DNA of 58,419 bases from an uncultured Acidimicrobiales bacterium (GTDB taxonomy: Bacteria > Actinomycetota > Acidimicrobiia > Acidimicrobiales > SHLQ01): assembly GCA_938023735.1 (NCBI GenBank), contig CALJDK010000057.1, positions 1 to 58,419 on the forward strand, written 5' to 3'. The translations under genes and the position numbers were made by a program. This document shows positions 15,689 through 24,420 of this stretch, one piece after another. The notes beneath the pieces were generated by a model that had not been told where the DNA came from, searched no databases, and was given only the letters and a program-made list of their open reading frames with translations. Numbering within the stretch: position 1 is the stretch's first letter; every line of letters begins with the position of its first letter.

Positions 15689-16579
15689 CTACCCCAGCGC
15701 GTTTTGTAGGCCCTGATGCGCCACCGCACGATAGGTGGGGCTGTCCGCCGAGCTGGCCAGAATCGTCAGCGCATGACTGATGGTCCAACCCCGCGCCCGA
15801 AGCCACGTGGCGTCGTCGATCGGCCGAACCGCCGACTCAGCGGCTCGTCGGACCCGGTTGCTGGTTGCGTCGTCGAACAGATACCACGACACCATGAGGT
15901 CGGTGGCTGGGTCGCCAGTCGTGATATCACCAAAATCGATAATGGCCGACAACTGTCCATCGGTGGCCAACATGTTCAACGGATGAAGATCACCATGAAT
16001 CAGCACCGGCGGTCCGTCCCAGGCCGGAGCGCCGATAGCGGCAGCCCAGCAACGCTCGACGGCATCGGCCGGAACCGGGAGCTCGTGACGCACCATGTCG
16101 AGTCGCTCCCTGGTGATCCCGTCGCGCTCAACGAGCGGCTGTCCGCGATAAGGGTTCTCTGGCCCATCCGGAGTCGGCTGGTGCAGCGCCGCTAGGAATG
16201 CTCCGAGCGAATCGGCCGTCGCGTCGGGCTTGGTGAACGGGTCGACTCCTACGGCCTTACCTGACAGCCAGGGAAGCACCGACCAATGCCAGGGGTAGTA
16301 CTCGGTCGGCACGCCGATGCGCACCGGTGCGGGAATCGCTAGCGGAAGGCTTGGAGCCAGCTTTGGCAGCCAGGTTTGTTCGTGCAACACAAGCTGGGCA
16401 GCGACCGCCCGTCGAGGAACCCGAACCACCAGGTAGGGGCCGAGTCGGAACATCACGTTGTCCCAGCCGTTCGCGAACTCACTGATGTCGAGGTCAACCA
16501 GATCACTATGTTGATCGCCCAGAAGCCGCCGAATGAGCGGTTCATCGATCGAGAGTTCCGCTTCGGGAATGTTGCTCAC
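15689..16579 (-). CDS. Aminoglycoside phosphotransferase-family kinase
   Basis: A 296-residue small-molecule kinase of the APH/choline kinase fold. The catalytic loop HGDLHPLNML and the metal-binding IIDFGDITTGDPATDL are both present and complete. The N-terminal lobe has VMFRLGPYLVVRVPRR. The family includes many housekeeping kinases, so antibiotic resistance should not be assumed. It starts with GTG at 16579, 29 nt after pgi, and is probably co-transcribed with it. The substrate is unknown; a sugar or amino-sugar would fit the neighbour. Confidence 0.88.
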   Translation of the reverse strand: MSNIPEAELSIDEPLIRRLLGDQHSDLVDLDISEFANGWDNVMFRLGPYLVVRVPRRAVAAQLVLHEQTWLPKLAPSLPLAIPAPVRIGVPTEYYPWHWSVLPWLSGKAVGVDPFTKPDATADSLGAFLAALHQPTPDGPENPYRGQPLVERDGITRERLDMVRHELPVPADAVERCWAAAIGAPAWDGPPVLIHGDLHPLNMLATDGQLSAIIDFGDITTGDPATDLMVSWYLFDDATSNRVRRAAESAVRPIDDATWLRARGWTISHALTILASSADSPTYRAVAHQGLQNALG

Positions 16580-16608
16580 CGGTTTAACGTATCCGCCTGT
16601 GGGGTTGG

Positions 16609-18231
16609 CTAACTCATGCGTCGGATGAGCTCACGGGTGCTGCTGTCGTGGCCTGCCGCTTCGGCCGCCGCAACCGGGTCGTCGCTGTTCAGCTCGTTGA
16701 GGATGTTGGTTGCCAGGACCTTGCCGAGCTCTACACCCCACTGGTCGAAGCTGTTGACATCCCACACCACACCCTGCACGAACACCTTGTGCTCATACAG
16801 AGCAATCAATGCACCAACGATTCGAGGGGTCAGCGCGTCGGCCAACAGCGTCGATGTCGGGCGATTACCCGGGAAGGTTTTGTGGTTCACCAGCGCGTCG
16901 TCGACACCCTCGGCCCGCACTTCATCGGCCGTCTTCCCGAAGGCCAGTGCCTCGGTTTGGGCCAGAAGGTTGGCGGTGAGAATTCGGTGGTGTTCGTCGA
17001 AGTCGTGCCGGGGCTTCACGAAACCAATGAAGTCGGCCGGAATCACCGACGTGCCCTGGTGGATGAGTTGGTAGAAGGCGTGCTGGCCATTGGTGCCAGG
17101 TTCGCCCCACACGATTGGACCTGTGTCGACGGCCACCGGTTCACCCGAGCGGGTTACCCGCTTGCCGTTGCTCTCCATATCGAGCTGCTGCAGGTACGCC
17201 GGGAAACGAGCCAGGTCGTTCGAGTACGGCAACACCGCATGCGACGCGAACTCCCACACGTTGCGATACCACACCCCCAACATCGCCATGATGACGGGAA
17301 GATTCTCGGCCAGAGGCGCCGACTGAAAATGCTCGTCGACATCGCGGAAACCGGCAAGGAACTCGTCGAACTTGTCGGGTCCGATACCGATCATGAGACT
17401 CAGACCAATGGCACTGTCGACCGAGTAGCGGCCGCCCACCCAGTCCCAGAAACCAAACATGTTGGCGGTATCGATACCGAAGTCGGCCACCCGCTCGGCG
17501 TTTGTCGACACGGCCACGAAATGCTTCGGCACTGCAGCCTCGTCGCCCAATGCATCGACCAACCAGGTGCGAGCGAACCGCGCATTGGTGAGGGTCTCGA
17601 TGGTGCCGAAGGTCTTCGAGCACACCACCACCAGAGTGGTTTCGGGGTCGGCGGTTGCCAGCGCAGCATCGAGATCGGCACCATCGATGTTGGACACAAA
17701 CACCAACGACAGGTTGTCGGCCATATCGGGTCGAAGCGCCTGCGCACACATCACCGGGCCCAAGTCGGAGCCGCCGATGCCGATGTTGATGATGGTGGTG
17801 ATGGGTTTACCGGTATGGCCCACCCACTCCCCCGACCGCACCGACTCGGCAAACGTACGCATTCGGGCAAGCGTGGCGTGCACATCGGCAACCACGTCTT
17901 CGCCGTCGACCACCAACTCGTCACCTTCGGCCCGACGAAGCGCCGAGTGCAGCACCGCTCGGCCTTCGGTGTTGTTGATCGGTTCGCCGGCAAACATTGC
18001 GTCGCGACGAACCTCGACCCCTGCCTCTCGAGCAACATCAACCAGCAAGTTCAGTGTTTCATCGGTGATGAGATGTTTGGAGAAATCAAGATACAAACCC
18101 GCACCTTCGGCGGTGAGGCGAGTGCCCCGCGACGGGTCATTGGCGAACATTTCGCGCAGACTGGCCGATGCAACTACAGAGTGGTTTGCACGTAGCGCCT
18201 GCCACTCGGGTGAGGAAAAGAGTTCCGACAT
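16609..18231 (-). CDS. pgi: Glucose-6-phosphate isomerase
   Basis: This enzyme interconverts glucose-6-phosphate and fructose-6-phosphate in glycolysis and gluconeogenesis. The length of 540 residues is normal. Signatures include [12 protein letters not shown] (substrate phosphate loop), [26 protein letters not shown] and the catalytic region [24 protein letters not shown]. The ATG at 18231 begins [13 protein letters not shown]. The frame is open further upstream, but that part lies inside the divergent aspartoacylase-like gene, and the 39-bp divergent gap must hold both promoters. A phosphotransferase gene follows downstream. Confidence 0.97.
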   Translation of the reverse strand: MSELFSSPEWQALRANHSVVASASLREMFANDPSRGTRLTAEGAGLYLDFSKHLITDETLNLLVDVAREAGVEVRRDAMFAGEPINNTEGRAVLHSALRRAEGDELVVDGEDVVADVHATLARMRTFAESVRSGEWVGHTGKPITTIINIGIGGSDLGPVMCAQALRPDMADNLSLVFVSNIDGADLDAALATADPETTLVVVCSKTFGTIETLTNARFARTWLVDALGDEAAVPKHFVAVSTNAERVADFGIDTANMFGFWDWVGGRYSVDSAIGLSLMIGIGPDKFDEFLAGFRDVDEHFQSAPLAENLPVIMAMLGVWYRNVWEFASHAVLPYSNDLARFPAYLQQLDMESNGKRVTRSGEPVAVDTGPIVWGEPGTNGQHAFYQLIHQGTSVIPADFIGFVKPRHDFDEHHRILTANLLAQTEALAFGKTADEVRAEGVDDALVNHKTFPGNRPTSTLLADALTPRIVGALIALYEHKVFVQGVVWDVNSFDQWGVELGKVLATNILNELNSDDPVAAAEAAGHDSSTRELIRRMS

Positions 18232-18270
18232 GACCACTGTTGTAGCGCCTGCGATAGAACTAACCACGCC

Positions 18271-19245
18271 ATGACACGATCGAGCCTTGAATTCGGCGGA
18301 GAAACCATCCGCGCTGGACGACGTAAACAACTCGAACTTCCTATTGCCAAAATGGCTAGCGGCACCCAGGTTTCGCTGCCGGTCATCGTGGTACACGGCA
18401 GCGAACCCGGCCCGTCGATCTGGATCAACGCGGCAATTCACGGCGACGAAATCTGTGGCATCGAGATCATCCGACGGGTGCTCAAGGATGTCGATGCCAA
18501 GAAACTGGCGGGCACCATCATCGCCGTGCCCACGGTGAACGTGCATGGCTTTCTTGCCAATGACCGTTACATGCCCGACCGCCGCGACCTCAACCGGTCG
18601 TTTCCCGGATCGTCACGAGGTTCGCTCGCGTCGCGCATCGCCAGCCTGTTCATGAAGGAAATCGTTGCGCACTGCGAGGTCGGCATCGATCTCCACACCG
18701 GTTCCGGCGACCGCAAGAACCTTCCCCAGATTCGGGCCGACCTTTCATCGCCACAAACCCTCGAGCTTGCCGCCGCGTTCGGCGCACCCGTCATCCTCGA
18801 CGCGAAGACTCGCGGCGGATCAATCCGGGCCGTCGCCACAAAGAAGAAAAAGGCGGTGCTGCTGTTTGAAGGTGGCGAGGCGTCGCGCTTTGACGAAGCC
18901 ACCATCGAGACGGGCCGGTTCGGTATCGAACGAGTTCTTGCCGAACTCGAAATGATCGAGCACCCCTCTCCATGGACGGTCGAGCCGCGCGTGGCCGGCG
19001 GAAGCCACTGGGTACGGGCTCGCCGAAGTGGCCTGTTTCTCACCGATGTCGAGCTTGGCCAGGACTTGGAACTCGGGGACAGCGTGGGCCTTATCCACGA
19101 CTCGCTTGGCAACCGCCGAGCCCGCATCACCACCAAGGCGCCGGGAGTGCTCATCGGCCTCATGCAACGCCCGCTGGTGAACCAGGGCGACGCCCTCATG
19201 CACATCGCCGAAGACCTCATCCCGGTGAGTGAGTTTGAGGCATGA
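18271..19245 (+). CDS. Succinylglutamate desuccinylase/aspartoacylase-family zinc hydrolase
   Basis: A 324-residue member of the AstE/AspA M14-like zinc carboxypeptidase superfamily. The zinc/catalytic motifs are visible: HGDEICG (zinc His and Glu), [11 protein letters not shown] (substrate Arg/Asn) and GIDLHTGS (third zinc ligand). The C-terminal ~90 residues form the beta-rich domain typical of these enzymes. Family reactions remove acyl or amino-acid groups from an N-linked or carboxylate substrate. It overlaps the next gene, a RimK-type ligase, by 4 nt (ATGA), so the pair may add and remove glutamate or a related residue on a common substrate. Confidence 0.9.
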   Translation: MTRSSLEFGGETIRAGRRKQLELPIAKMASGTQVSLPVIVVHGSEPGPSIWINAAIHGDEICGIEIIRRVLKDVDAKKLAGTIIAVPTVNVHGFLANDRYMPDRRDLNRSFPGSSRGSLASRIASLFMKEIVAHCEVGIDLHTGSGDRKNLPQIRADLSSPQTLELAAAFGAPVILDAKTRGGSIRAVATKKKKAVLLFEGGEASRFDEATIETGRFGIERVLAELEMIEHPSPWTVEPRVAGGSHWVRARRSGLFLTDVELGQDLELGDSVGLIHDSLGNRRARITTKAPGVLIGLMQRPLVNQGDALMHIAEDLIPVSEFEA

Positions 19246-20432
19246 GGATTGCCATCCTTTCGCGTGCGCCCGGCTCCTACGCCACCAAGCGCCTTGTGAA
19301 GGCAACGAGCGACCGCGGCCACGAGGTGCGAGTGCTCGACACACTTCGGTTCGGTATCGACCTGGCGAGTGACGAACCCGAACTCCAGTATCGAGGCCGC
19401 CCCCTCCCTAACTTCGACGCCATCATTCCGCGCATCGGCGCTTCCATCACCTACTTCGGCACGGCGGTTGTTCGACAGTTCGAGCAGATGGACGTGTATA
19501 CACCGAACACCGCCAGCGCCATCGCCGCATCGCGCGACAAGCTCCGCGCCTTTCAGATCCTGTCCCGCTACGACATCGGCATACCCAAGTCGACCTTTGT
19601 GCGCGACCGCAAGGATGTGCCCGAGGCGATCCGGCGGGTGGGCGGCGCTCCGGTGGTTATCAAACTCATCGAAGGCACCCAGGGCATCGGCGTCATGCTG
19701 GCGCCCGACGCGGCAATCGCCGAAGCCATAGTCGAGACCCTCCACAGCGCCGACCAGAATGTGTTGCTACAGCAGTTCATAAGCGAGTCCAAGGGACGCG
19801 ACGTTCGGGCATTTGTGATCGGCAGCCGGGTGGTCGCAGCGATGCGGCGAACCGCACAGGGCGACGAGTTCCGCAGCAATCTCCACCGCGGTGGCTCCAT
19901 CGCTCCTGTCCAACTCGACCCTGAGTGTGAACGTGTTGCGGTGCGGGCTGCGCAAATCCTTGGACTGCAGGTGGCCGGTGTCGATCTTCTCGAAAGTGAC
20001 GGCGGCCCACTGATCATCGAGGTCAACTCGTCTCCCGGCCTCCAGGGCATCGAAGCGGCGACCGATCTCGACGTGGCCGGAGCGATCATCGATTTCGTCG
20101 GTAACCAGGTTGGGTTTCCATCGCTCGATGTCCGCCAAAAGCTCGGCATGGCCGCGGGCTACGGCGTGGCCGACATTGTGGTTCGCGATGGCTCAGACCT
20201 GGTAGGACAAGCCATCGGCGATTCGAGCCTTCGGGACCTGGATGTATCGGTGCTGATGGTGCAGAAGAACGGACACGTGCACCCCAACCCGCGGCGCGAC
20301 CACATCCTCGAGGTCAACGACCGGCTCACCTGTTTCGGTCACCTCGACTCGATGCGAGCCCTGGCACCCGAACGCCGCCGCCGCAAGATCCAGATCGATG
20401 ATCTCCCGGGCGAACCACTCCCCGATCTCTAG
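19242..20432 (+). CDS. RimK-type ATP-grasp ligase fused to an RCK_C/TrkA-C domain
   Basis: An amino-acid ligase of the RimK/alpha-L-glutamate ligase family, 396 residues instead of about 300. Residues 1-95 are the RimK N-terminal domain ([20 protein letters not shown]). Residues ~96-290 are ATP-grasp, with PVVIKLIEGTQGIGV (Lys141), RDVRAFVIG, FRSNLHRGG, the VDLLES Asp and IIEVNSSPG, all intact. Residues ~303-378 (VADIVVRDGSDLVGQAI to TCFGHLDSMRALAP) match an RCK_C/TrkA-C domain, normally a ligand-binding module of potassium transporters. It is translationally coupled to the aspartoacylase-like gene. RimK adds glutamates to ribosomal protein S6 in E. coli, but the substrate here is unknown. 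Confidence 0.9.
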   Translation: MRIAILSRAPGSYATKRLVKATSDRGHEVRVLDTLRFGIDLASDEPELQYRGRPLPNFDAIIPRIGASITYFGTAVVRQFEQMDVYTPNTASAIAASRDKLRAFQILSRYDIGIPKSTFVRDRKDVPEAIRRVGGAPVVIKLIEGTQGIGVMLAPDAAIAEAIVETLHSADQNVLLQQFISESKGRDVRAFVIGSRVVAAMRRTAQGDEFRSNLHRGGSIAPVQLDPECERVAVRAAQILGLQVAGVDLLESDGGPLIIEVNSSPGLQGIEAATDLDVAGAIIDFVGNQVGFPSLDVRQKLGMAAGYGVADIVVRDGSDLVGQAIGDSSLRDLDVSVLMVQKNGHVHPNPRRDHILEVNDRLTCFGHLDSMRALAPERRRRKIQIDDLPGEPLPDL

Positions 20433-20442
20433 CTCGCTGGAA

Positions 20443-21726
20443 TTAGAGGGTTGCCACCACTGCTGATGCGGCTTGGCCGACGATTTCGATGGTTTGGTCG
20501 ATGACATCGTCGGTATGGGCGAGGCTTGGGAACAACACCTCGTAGGCGCCCGGAGCCCAGGCGACACCGCGGTCGAGCAGTTCGTGGAACAGCTTGGGGT
20601 AGATGCCGTTATCGGCCGCGGTTGATGCTTCATCGAAGTTTGTCGGAGCGGTATCGGTGAAGAAGATTCCGACGAGCGAGCCGACCCGAGGCACGATGGC
20701 GGTGAGGCCAGCGGTGTCGAGCACCTGCTGCATACCGTCGGCCAAACGGGTGGCCTTGGCGGTGAGTTGCTCGTACGCACCGGCATCGAGAAGTTCGAGC
20801 GTGGCCAAACCAGCTGCAGTTGCAAGGGGGTTCCCCGACAGCGTTCCGGCTTGATAGACGCCGCCAAGCGGCGCCAGGTGACTCATGATTTCGGTGCTGG
20901 CGGCAAACGCTCCGACCGGCAGACCGCCGCCGATAACCTTGCCGAAGCACCACACGTCGGGCTGCACACCAAAGAACTCGGTGGCGCCACCGCGAGCCAA
21001 GCGGAACCCGGTGATGACCTCGTCAAAAAGCAGAAGGGCGCCAGCAGCGTCGCATGCGTCGCGCAACTCCTGGAGGAACCCTTCCTTGGGCGGCACGAGT
21101 CCCATGTTTGCGGGTAGCGCTTCGACACAAACGACCGCGATGTCGTTGGTGATCTCGGGCAAAACGTTCCATGGCGCAACGATGGTGTCGCCAACCGCAC
21201 CTGCGGTAACACCATCGCAACCCGACAGACCCTGGTTGGCAACGCCGCTGCCACCGGCAGCAAGCAATGCATCGCTATGGCCGTGATAGTGCCCGGCAAA
21301 TTTCAGGATCTTGTCGCGACCACTGGCGCCCCGAGCGAGACGGATGGCCGACATCGCCGCTTCGGTGCCGCTGGAAGTAAGCCGAACCATCTCCGCTCCG
21401 GGAACTCTGTCGACAATCGCCTCGGCGATGAGGACTTCTCGTTCGGTAGGGGCGCCATAGGTGGTGCCAGCCAACGCGGCTTCACGGACCGCTTCGATGA
21501 TCTTGGGGTGTGCGTGGCCGGCGATACCCGGCCCGTAACTCTGCACCCAATCGATGTACTGCTTGCCTTCGACATCCCACAGGTGGGGGCCTTCGGCTCG
21601 GGCAGCAAAGTACGGCCGACCGCCGACCGAACCAAAGGCTCGAACCGGCGAGTTCACTCCACCCGGAATGACCTTCTTGGCCCGCTCGAAAAGAGCGTCG
21701 CTGGTCTGCTTGGAGTCCGAACTCAT
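20443..21726 (-). CDS. hemL: Glutamate-1-semialdehyde 2,1-aminomutase
   Basis: This PLP enzyme converts glutamate-1-semialdehyde into 5-aminolevulinate, the second step of C5-pathway haem synthesis. It has the normal length of 427 residues. Diagnostic segments are PGGVNSPVRAFGSVGG near the N-terminus, KFAGHYHGHSDALL, LLFDEVITGFR, and GKVIGGGLPVGAF with the PLP Lys. The ATG overlaps the hemB stop (ATGA), so the two are coupled. hemA, which supplies the substrate, lies 7 kb upstream on the same strand. Confidence 0.97.
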   Translation of the reverse strand: MSSDSKQTSDALFERAKKVIPGGVNSPVRAFGSVGGRPYFAARAEGPHLWDVEGKQYIDWVQSYGPGIAGHAHPKIIEAVREAALAGTTYGAPTEREVLIAEAIVDRVPGAEMVRLTSSGTEAAMSAIRLARGASGRDKILKFAGHYHGHSDALLAAGGSGVANQGLSGCDGVTAGAVGDTIVAPWNVLPEITNDIAVVCVEALPANMGLVPPKEGFLQELRDACDAAGALLLFDEVITGFRLARGGATEFFGVQPDVWCFGKVIGGGLPVGAFAASTEIMSHLAPLGGVYQAGTLSGNPLATAAGLATLELLDAGAYEQLTAKATRLADGMQQVLDTAGLTAIVPRVGSLVGIFFTDTAPTNFDEASTAADNGIYPKLFHELLDRGVAWAPGAYEVLFPSLAHTDDVIDQTIEIVGQAASAVVATL

Positions 21727-22706
21727 GAGGAGAGCCTTTCGGCAATGTGCCGGGAGTAGTAGGTGAGAATCATGTCGGCGCCGGCCCGTTTGATGGCCAT
21801 AAGGTGCTCGAACGAAACGGCGTCTTCGTCGATCCAGCCGTTGGCACCGGCCGCCTTGATCATCGAGTACTCGCCCGACACCTGATAAGCGGCGAGGGGG
21901 ATATCGACCTCGGCTCGGGCTTTGGCAATGATGTCGAGGTAGGCCATGGCCGGCTTCACCATCACCATGTCGGCGCCCTGTTCGATATCGGCGTGGATCT
22001 CGGTGAGCGCTTCCCGAGCATTTCGGAAGTCCTGCTGATAGCCCTTGCGGTCGCCACCATCGGCAATCGACACATCGACCGCATCGCGAAACGGCCCGTA
22101 CAGCGCCGACGCGTATTTGGCGGCATAGGCCAGGATGGCCGTGTCGGTGTGGCCTTCGTCGTCGAGTGCCTCGCGTATGGCCAGAACCTGGCCATCCATC
22201 ATCCCCGACGGCGCAACGACGTGGGCGCCGGCGTTTGCTTGCGCCAAAGCGGCGCGTTCGTAGAGCTCGAGGGTGGCGTCGTTATCGACGTTTCCGTAGA
22301 TGTCGACGATGCCGCAGTGACCATGATCGGTGTACTCATCGACGCAGAGGTCGGCCATGAGCACCACGTCGTCACCGAGATCGTCGCGCAGGTCTTTGAG
22401 GGCAACCTGAACAATGCCATCGGGGTTCCACGCTTGGCTGCCCATGGCGTCTTTCTGTTCGGGCACACCAAACAACACGATGGCCGGAACACCCAGGTCA
22501 CGAAGTTCCTTCACTTCCTGGCGGAGCGACCCACGACTGTGCTGCACCACGCCAGGAAGTGAGTGGATTGGTTCCGGGTCGGTGATGCCCTCGCGCACAA
22601 AAAGCGGGGCGATGAGATCATCGACATCGAGTTTGGATTCGGCCACCAAACGGCGGATCGCCGCCGTGGTGCGGAGCCGTCGAGGCCTGCGCTGCGGAAA
22701 GGTCAT
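21723..22706 (-). CDS. hemB: Delta-aminolevulinic acid dehydratase (porphobilinogen synthase)
   Basis: Condenses two 5-aminolevulinates to porphobilinogen. The metal site reads DLCVDEYTDHGHCG, the mixed Cys/Asp variant also seen in other actinobacteria. The catalytic lysines lie in YGPFRDAV...RKGYQQ and MVMVKPAMAYLD. I start at ATG 22706 (MTFPQRRPRRLR), giving 327 residues; the frame runs 7 codons further upstream. It overlaps hemL by 4 nt and follows the HAD hydrolase gene by 28 nt. Confidence 0.96.
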   Translation of the reverse strand: MTFPQRRPRRLRTTAAIRRLVAESKLDVDDLIAPLFVREGITDPEPIHSLPGVVQHSRGSLRQEVKELRDLGVPAIVLFGVPEQKDAMGSQAWNPDGIVQVALKDLRDDLGDDVVLMADLCVDEYTDHGHCGIVDIYGNVDNDATLELYERAALAQANAGAHVVAPSGMMDGQVLAIREALDDEGHTDTAILAYAAKYASALYGPFRDAVDVSIADGGDRKGYQQDFRNAREALTEIHADIEQGADMVMVKPAMAYLDIIAKARAEVDIPLAAYQVSGEYSMIKAAGANGWIDEDAVSFEHLMAIKRAGADMILTYYSRHIAERLSS

Positions 22707-22734
22707 CGATCGCGAGCGTAGGGGCAACCAGCGC

Positions 22735-23388
22735 TTAGGGAATACCCGGCCTCAGCAGTTCCGCGGGGAAGTCGAACAGCGAATCGAGCACGTAATCGGC
22801 ATCGCTGAAGTCGGCATCGGCGGTGAACACATTGGGCACCACAACGCATGACATTCCGGCTGCCTTCGCGGCCAGCACACCGTTAAGGGAATCTTCGATC
22901 ACCACGCACTCCCTTGGTTCGACCTGAAGCTGTTCCGCAGCGTGAAGAAACACGTCGGGCCATGGCTTCCCGTGGTCGACGAGGTCGCGGGTAGACACAC
23001 TCGCAAAGCGACGCCGCAGGTCGCGATGTTCAAGGTGATGACCAACCCAGGAACCGGGCGAGCTGGACGCTACCGAGAGCGGAAGTCCCGCCTGCTCGGT
23101 CATCTCGATGACGTCGAGAACTCCGTCGCGCAGAGGGGCGCTTTCGACCCGCTGGTAGTTGTCGGCGAGGCGGCGCTGTTGGATCGACTCGAGATCGTCG
23201 AGTGGGCCGACAAGTTCTTGAAGTACCTCGGTCCAGTGGCGATGGTCGGCGCTCCCGACTCCGCTCTTGAACAGCTCGAGTGGGTAGGTAACCCCGTGGC
23301 GTTGGAACTCGGCGTTGACCGACTCGTACTGTGTCGTCTCGGTGTCGATGATTGTGCCGTCGAAGTCAAAGATGACCGCTGCTGTCAT
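22735..23388 (-). CDS. HAD-superfamily hydrolase, beta-phosphoglucomutase/phosphatase-like
   Basis: A 217-residue haloacid dehalogenase-fold phosphatase. Motif I is FDFDGTIIDTE, motif II is SVASSS, the motif III Lys is in HGKPWPD, and motif IV is VIEDSLNGVLAA. A helical cap is inserted between motifs I and II, as in subfamily I phosphatases and phosphomutases. The substrate cannot be read from sequence. The ATG overlaps the stop of the PLP enzyme gene (ATGA), and hemB follows, so it sits in the haem operon without an obvious haem role. Confidence 0.9.
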   Translation of the reverse strand: MTAAVIFDFDGTIIDTETTQYESVNAEFQRHGVTYPLELFKSGVGSADHRHWTEVLQELVGPLDDLESIQQRRLADNYQRVESAPLRDGVLDVIEMTEQAGLPLSVASSSPGSWVGHHLEHRDLRRRFASVSTRDLVDHGKPWPDVFLHAAEQLQVEPRECVVIEDSLNGVLAAKAAGMSCVVVPNVFTADADFSDADYVLDSLFDFPAELLRPGIP

Positions 23389-24380
23389 GGAGAACCTTCA
23401 AGGGGTTGGTACACGAGCTTCTCGAAGCGTTCGAGTCCGATGTTTCCGCCCGACAGGGTTACACCGATCCGTTTGCCGGCCAGGCCCAGATCGCGGTGCA
23501 ACACCGCAGCCAGCGCCGATGCGCCGCTCGGCTCCACCACCAGCTTTGTGTGGGTGAACAGGATCTTCATGGTGGCCACCAGTTCGGTATCGGACACCAA
23601 CGGGAACGCCTCGACGTGTTGTTGGTTGATGGGCCAGGTGAGCTCGCCGGGGGCCTGCACGCTCTGACCATCGGCAATCGTTCGTGGCACATCGATGGTG
23701 GTGCGTTGACCAGATTCGGCCGACAGCGCGTGGTCATTGCCCGCCTCAGGTTCGACACCAAACATTCGAATGTCTGCCCGATGATTCTTTGCCGCCAGTA
23801 CACAGCCAGCGAGCAGTCCGCCTCCACCGACACACACGACCATCGCGTCAAGGTCGGGAACCTGCTGCATCAGTTCGAGCCCCACCGTTCCCTGTCCGGC
23901 AATGACGGCCGGGTAGTCGTAGGGCGGGATAAGCACCCGGCCCTCCCGCTCGGCAATCTCGGCAGCAATAGCCTCGCGGCTCTCGGTATACCGGTCGTAC
24001 TCGACCACCACAGCGCCGTTCGCTTTGGTGCTGGCGAGCTTTTCGGCCGGCGCGTCGTGAGGCATCACGATCACCGAGGTCGAATCGCACATCGTTGCCG
24101 CCAACGCGACGGCCTGGGCATGGTTTCCCGACGAAAACGCCACGACACCAGCTTGAAGCTGTTCGTTCGATAGCGAGCGAACAGCGTTGTAGCCGCCGCG
24201 AAATTTGAACGCTCCCGTTCGTTGCAGATTCTCGGCTTTGAGAAAAACCTGCGCACCGGCCAGCTCGTCGAGCTGGTTATTGGCGATCACCGGGGTTCTT
24301 ACTGCGGCGCCCTCGAGGCGGGCGGCCGCAGCCAGAACATCGTCGAAAGAGACTTGCTCGCTGGATAGCTCGGAGCTCAT
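23385..24380 (-). CDS. Threonine dehydratase/serine racemase-like PLP enzyme
   Basis: A fold-type II PLP enzyme of 331 residues. The PLP Lys lies in GAFKFRGGYNA, the substrate loop is SSGNHAQA, and the phosphate-binding glycine loop is CVGGGGLLAG. There is no C-terminal ACT regulatory domain, so it is the short type: catabolic threonine dehydratase, serine racemase or threo-3-hydroxyaspartate dehydratase. It overlaps the HAD gene by 4 nt. Biosynthetic IlvA is less likely because of the missing ACT domain. Confidence 0.88.
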   Translation of the reverse strand: MSSELSSEQVSFDDVLAAAARLEGAAVRTPVIANNQLDELAGAQVFLKAENLQRTGAFKFRGGYNAVRSLSNEQLQAGVVAFSSGNHAQAVALAATMCDSTSVIVMPHDAPAEKLASTKANGAVVVEYDRYTESREAIAAEIAEREGRVLIPPYDYPAVIAGQGTVGLELMQQVPDLDAMVVCVGGGGLLAGCVLAAKNHRADIRMFGVEPEAGNDHALSAESGQRTTIDVPRTIADGQSVQAPGELTWPINQQHVEAFPLVSDTELVATMKILFTHTKLVVEPSGASALAAVLHRDLGLAGKRIGVTLSGGNIGLERFEKLVYQPLEGSP

Positions 24381-24420
24381 GGAGCGACGCTACTGGAGCA
24401 TCGGATCGCTCACGCTCGAT

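Noticed and set aside
15689..16579. Aminoglycoside resistance gene
   Set aside because: The fold matches, but the protein lacks features of a specific resistance enzyme and sits behind pgi; most relatives are metabolic kinases.
16648..18195. Long + strand open frame opposite pgi
   Set aside because: The minus strand encodes a complete, clearly recognisable glucose-6-phosphate isomerase; the antisense product matches nothing.
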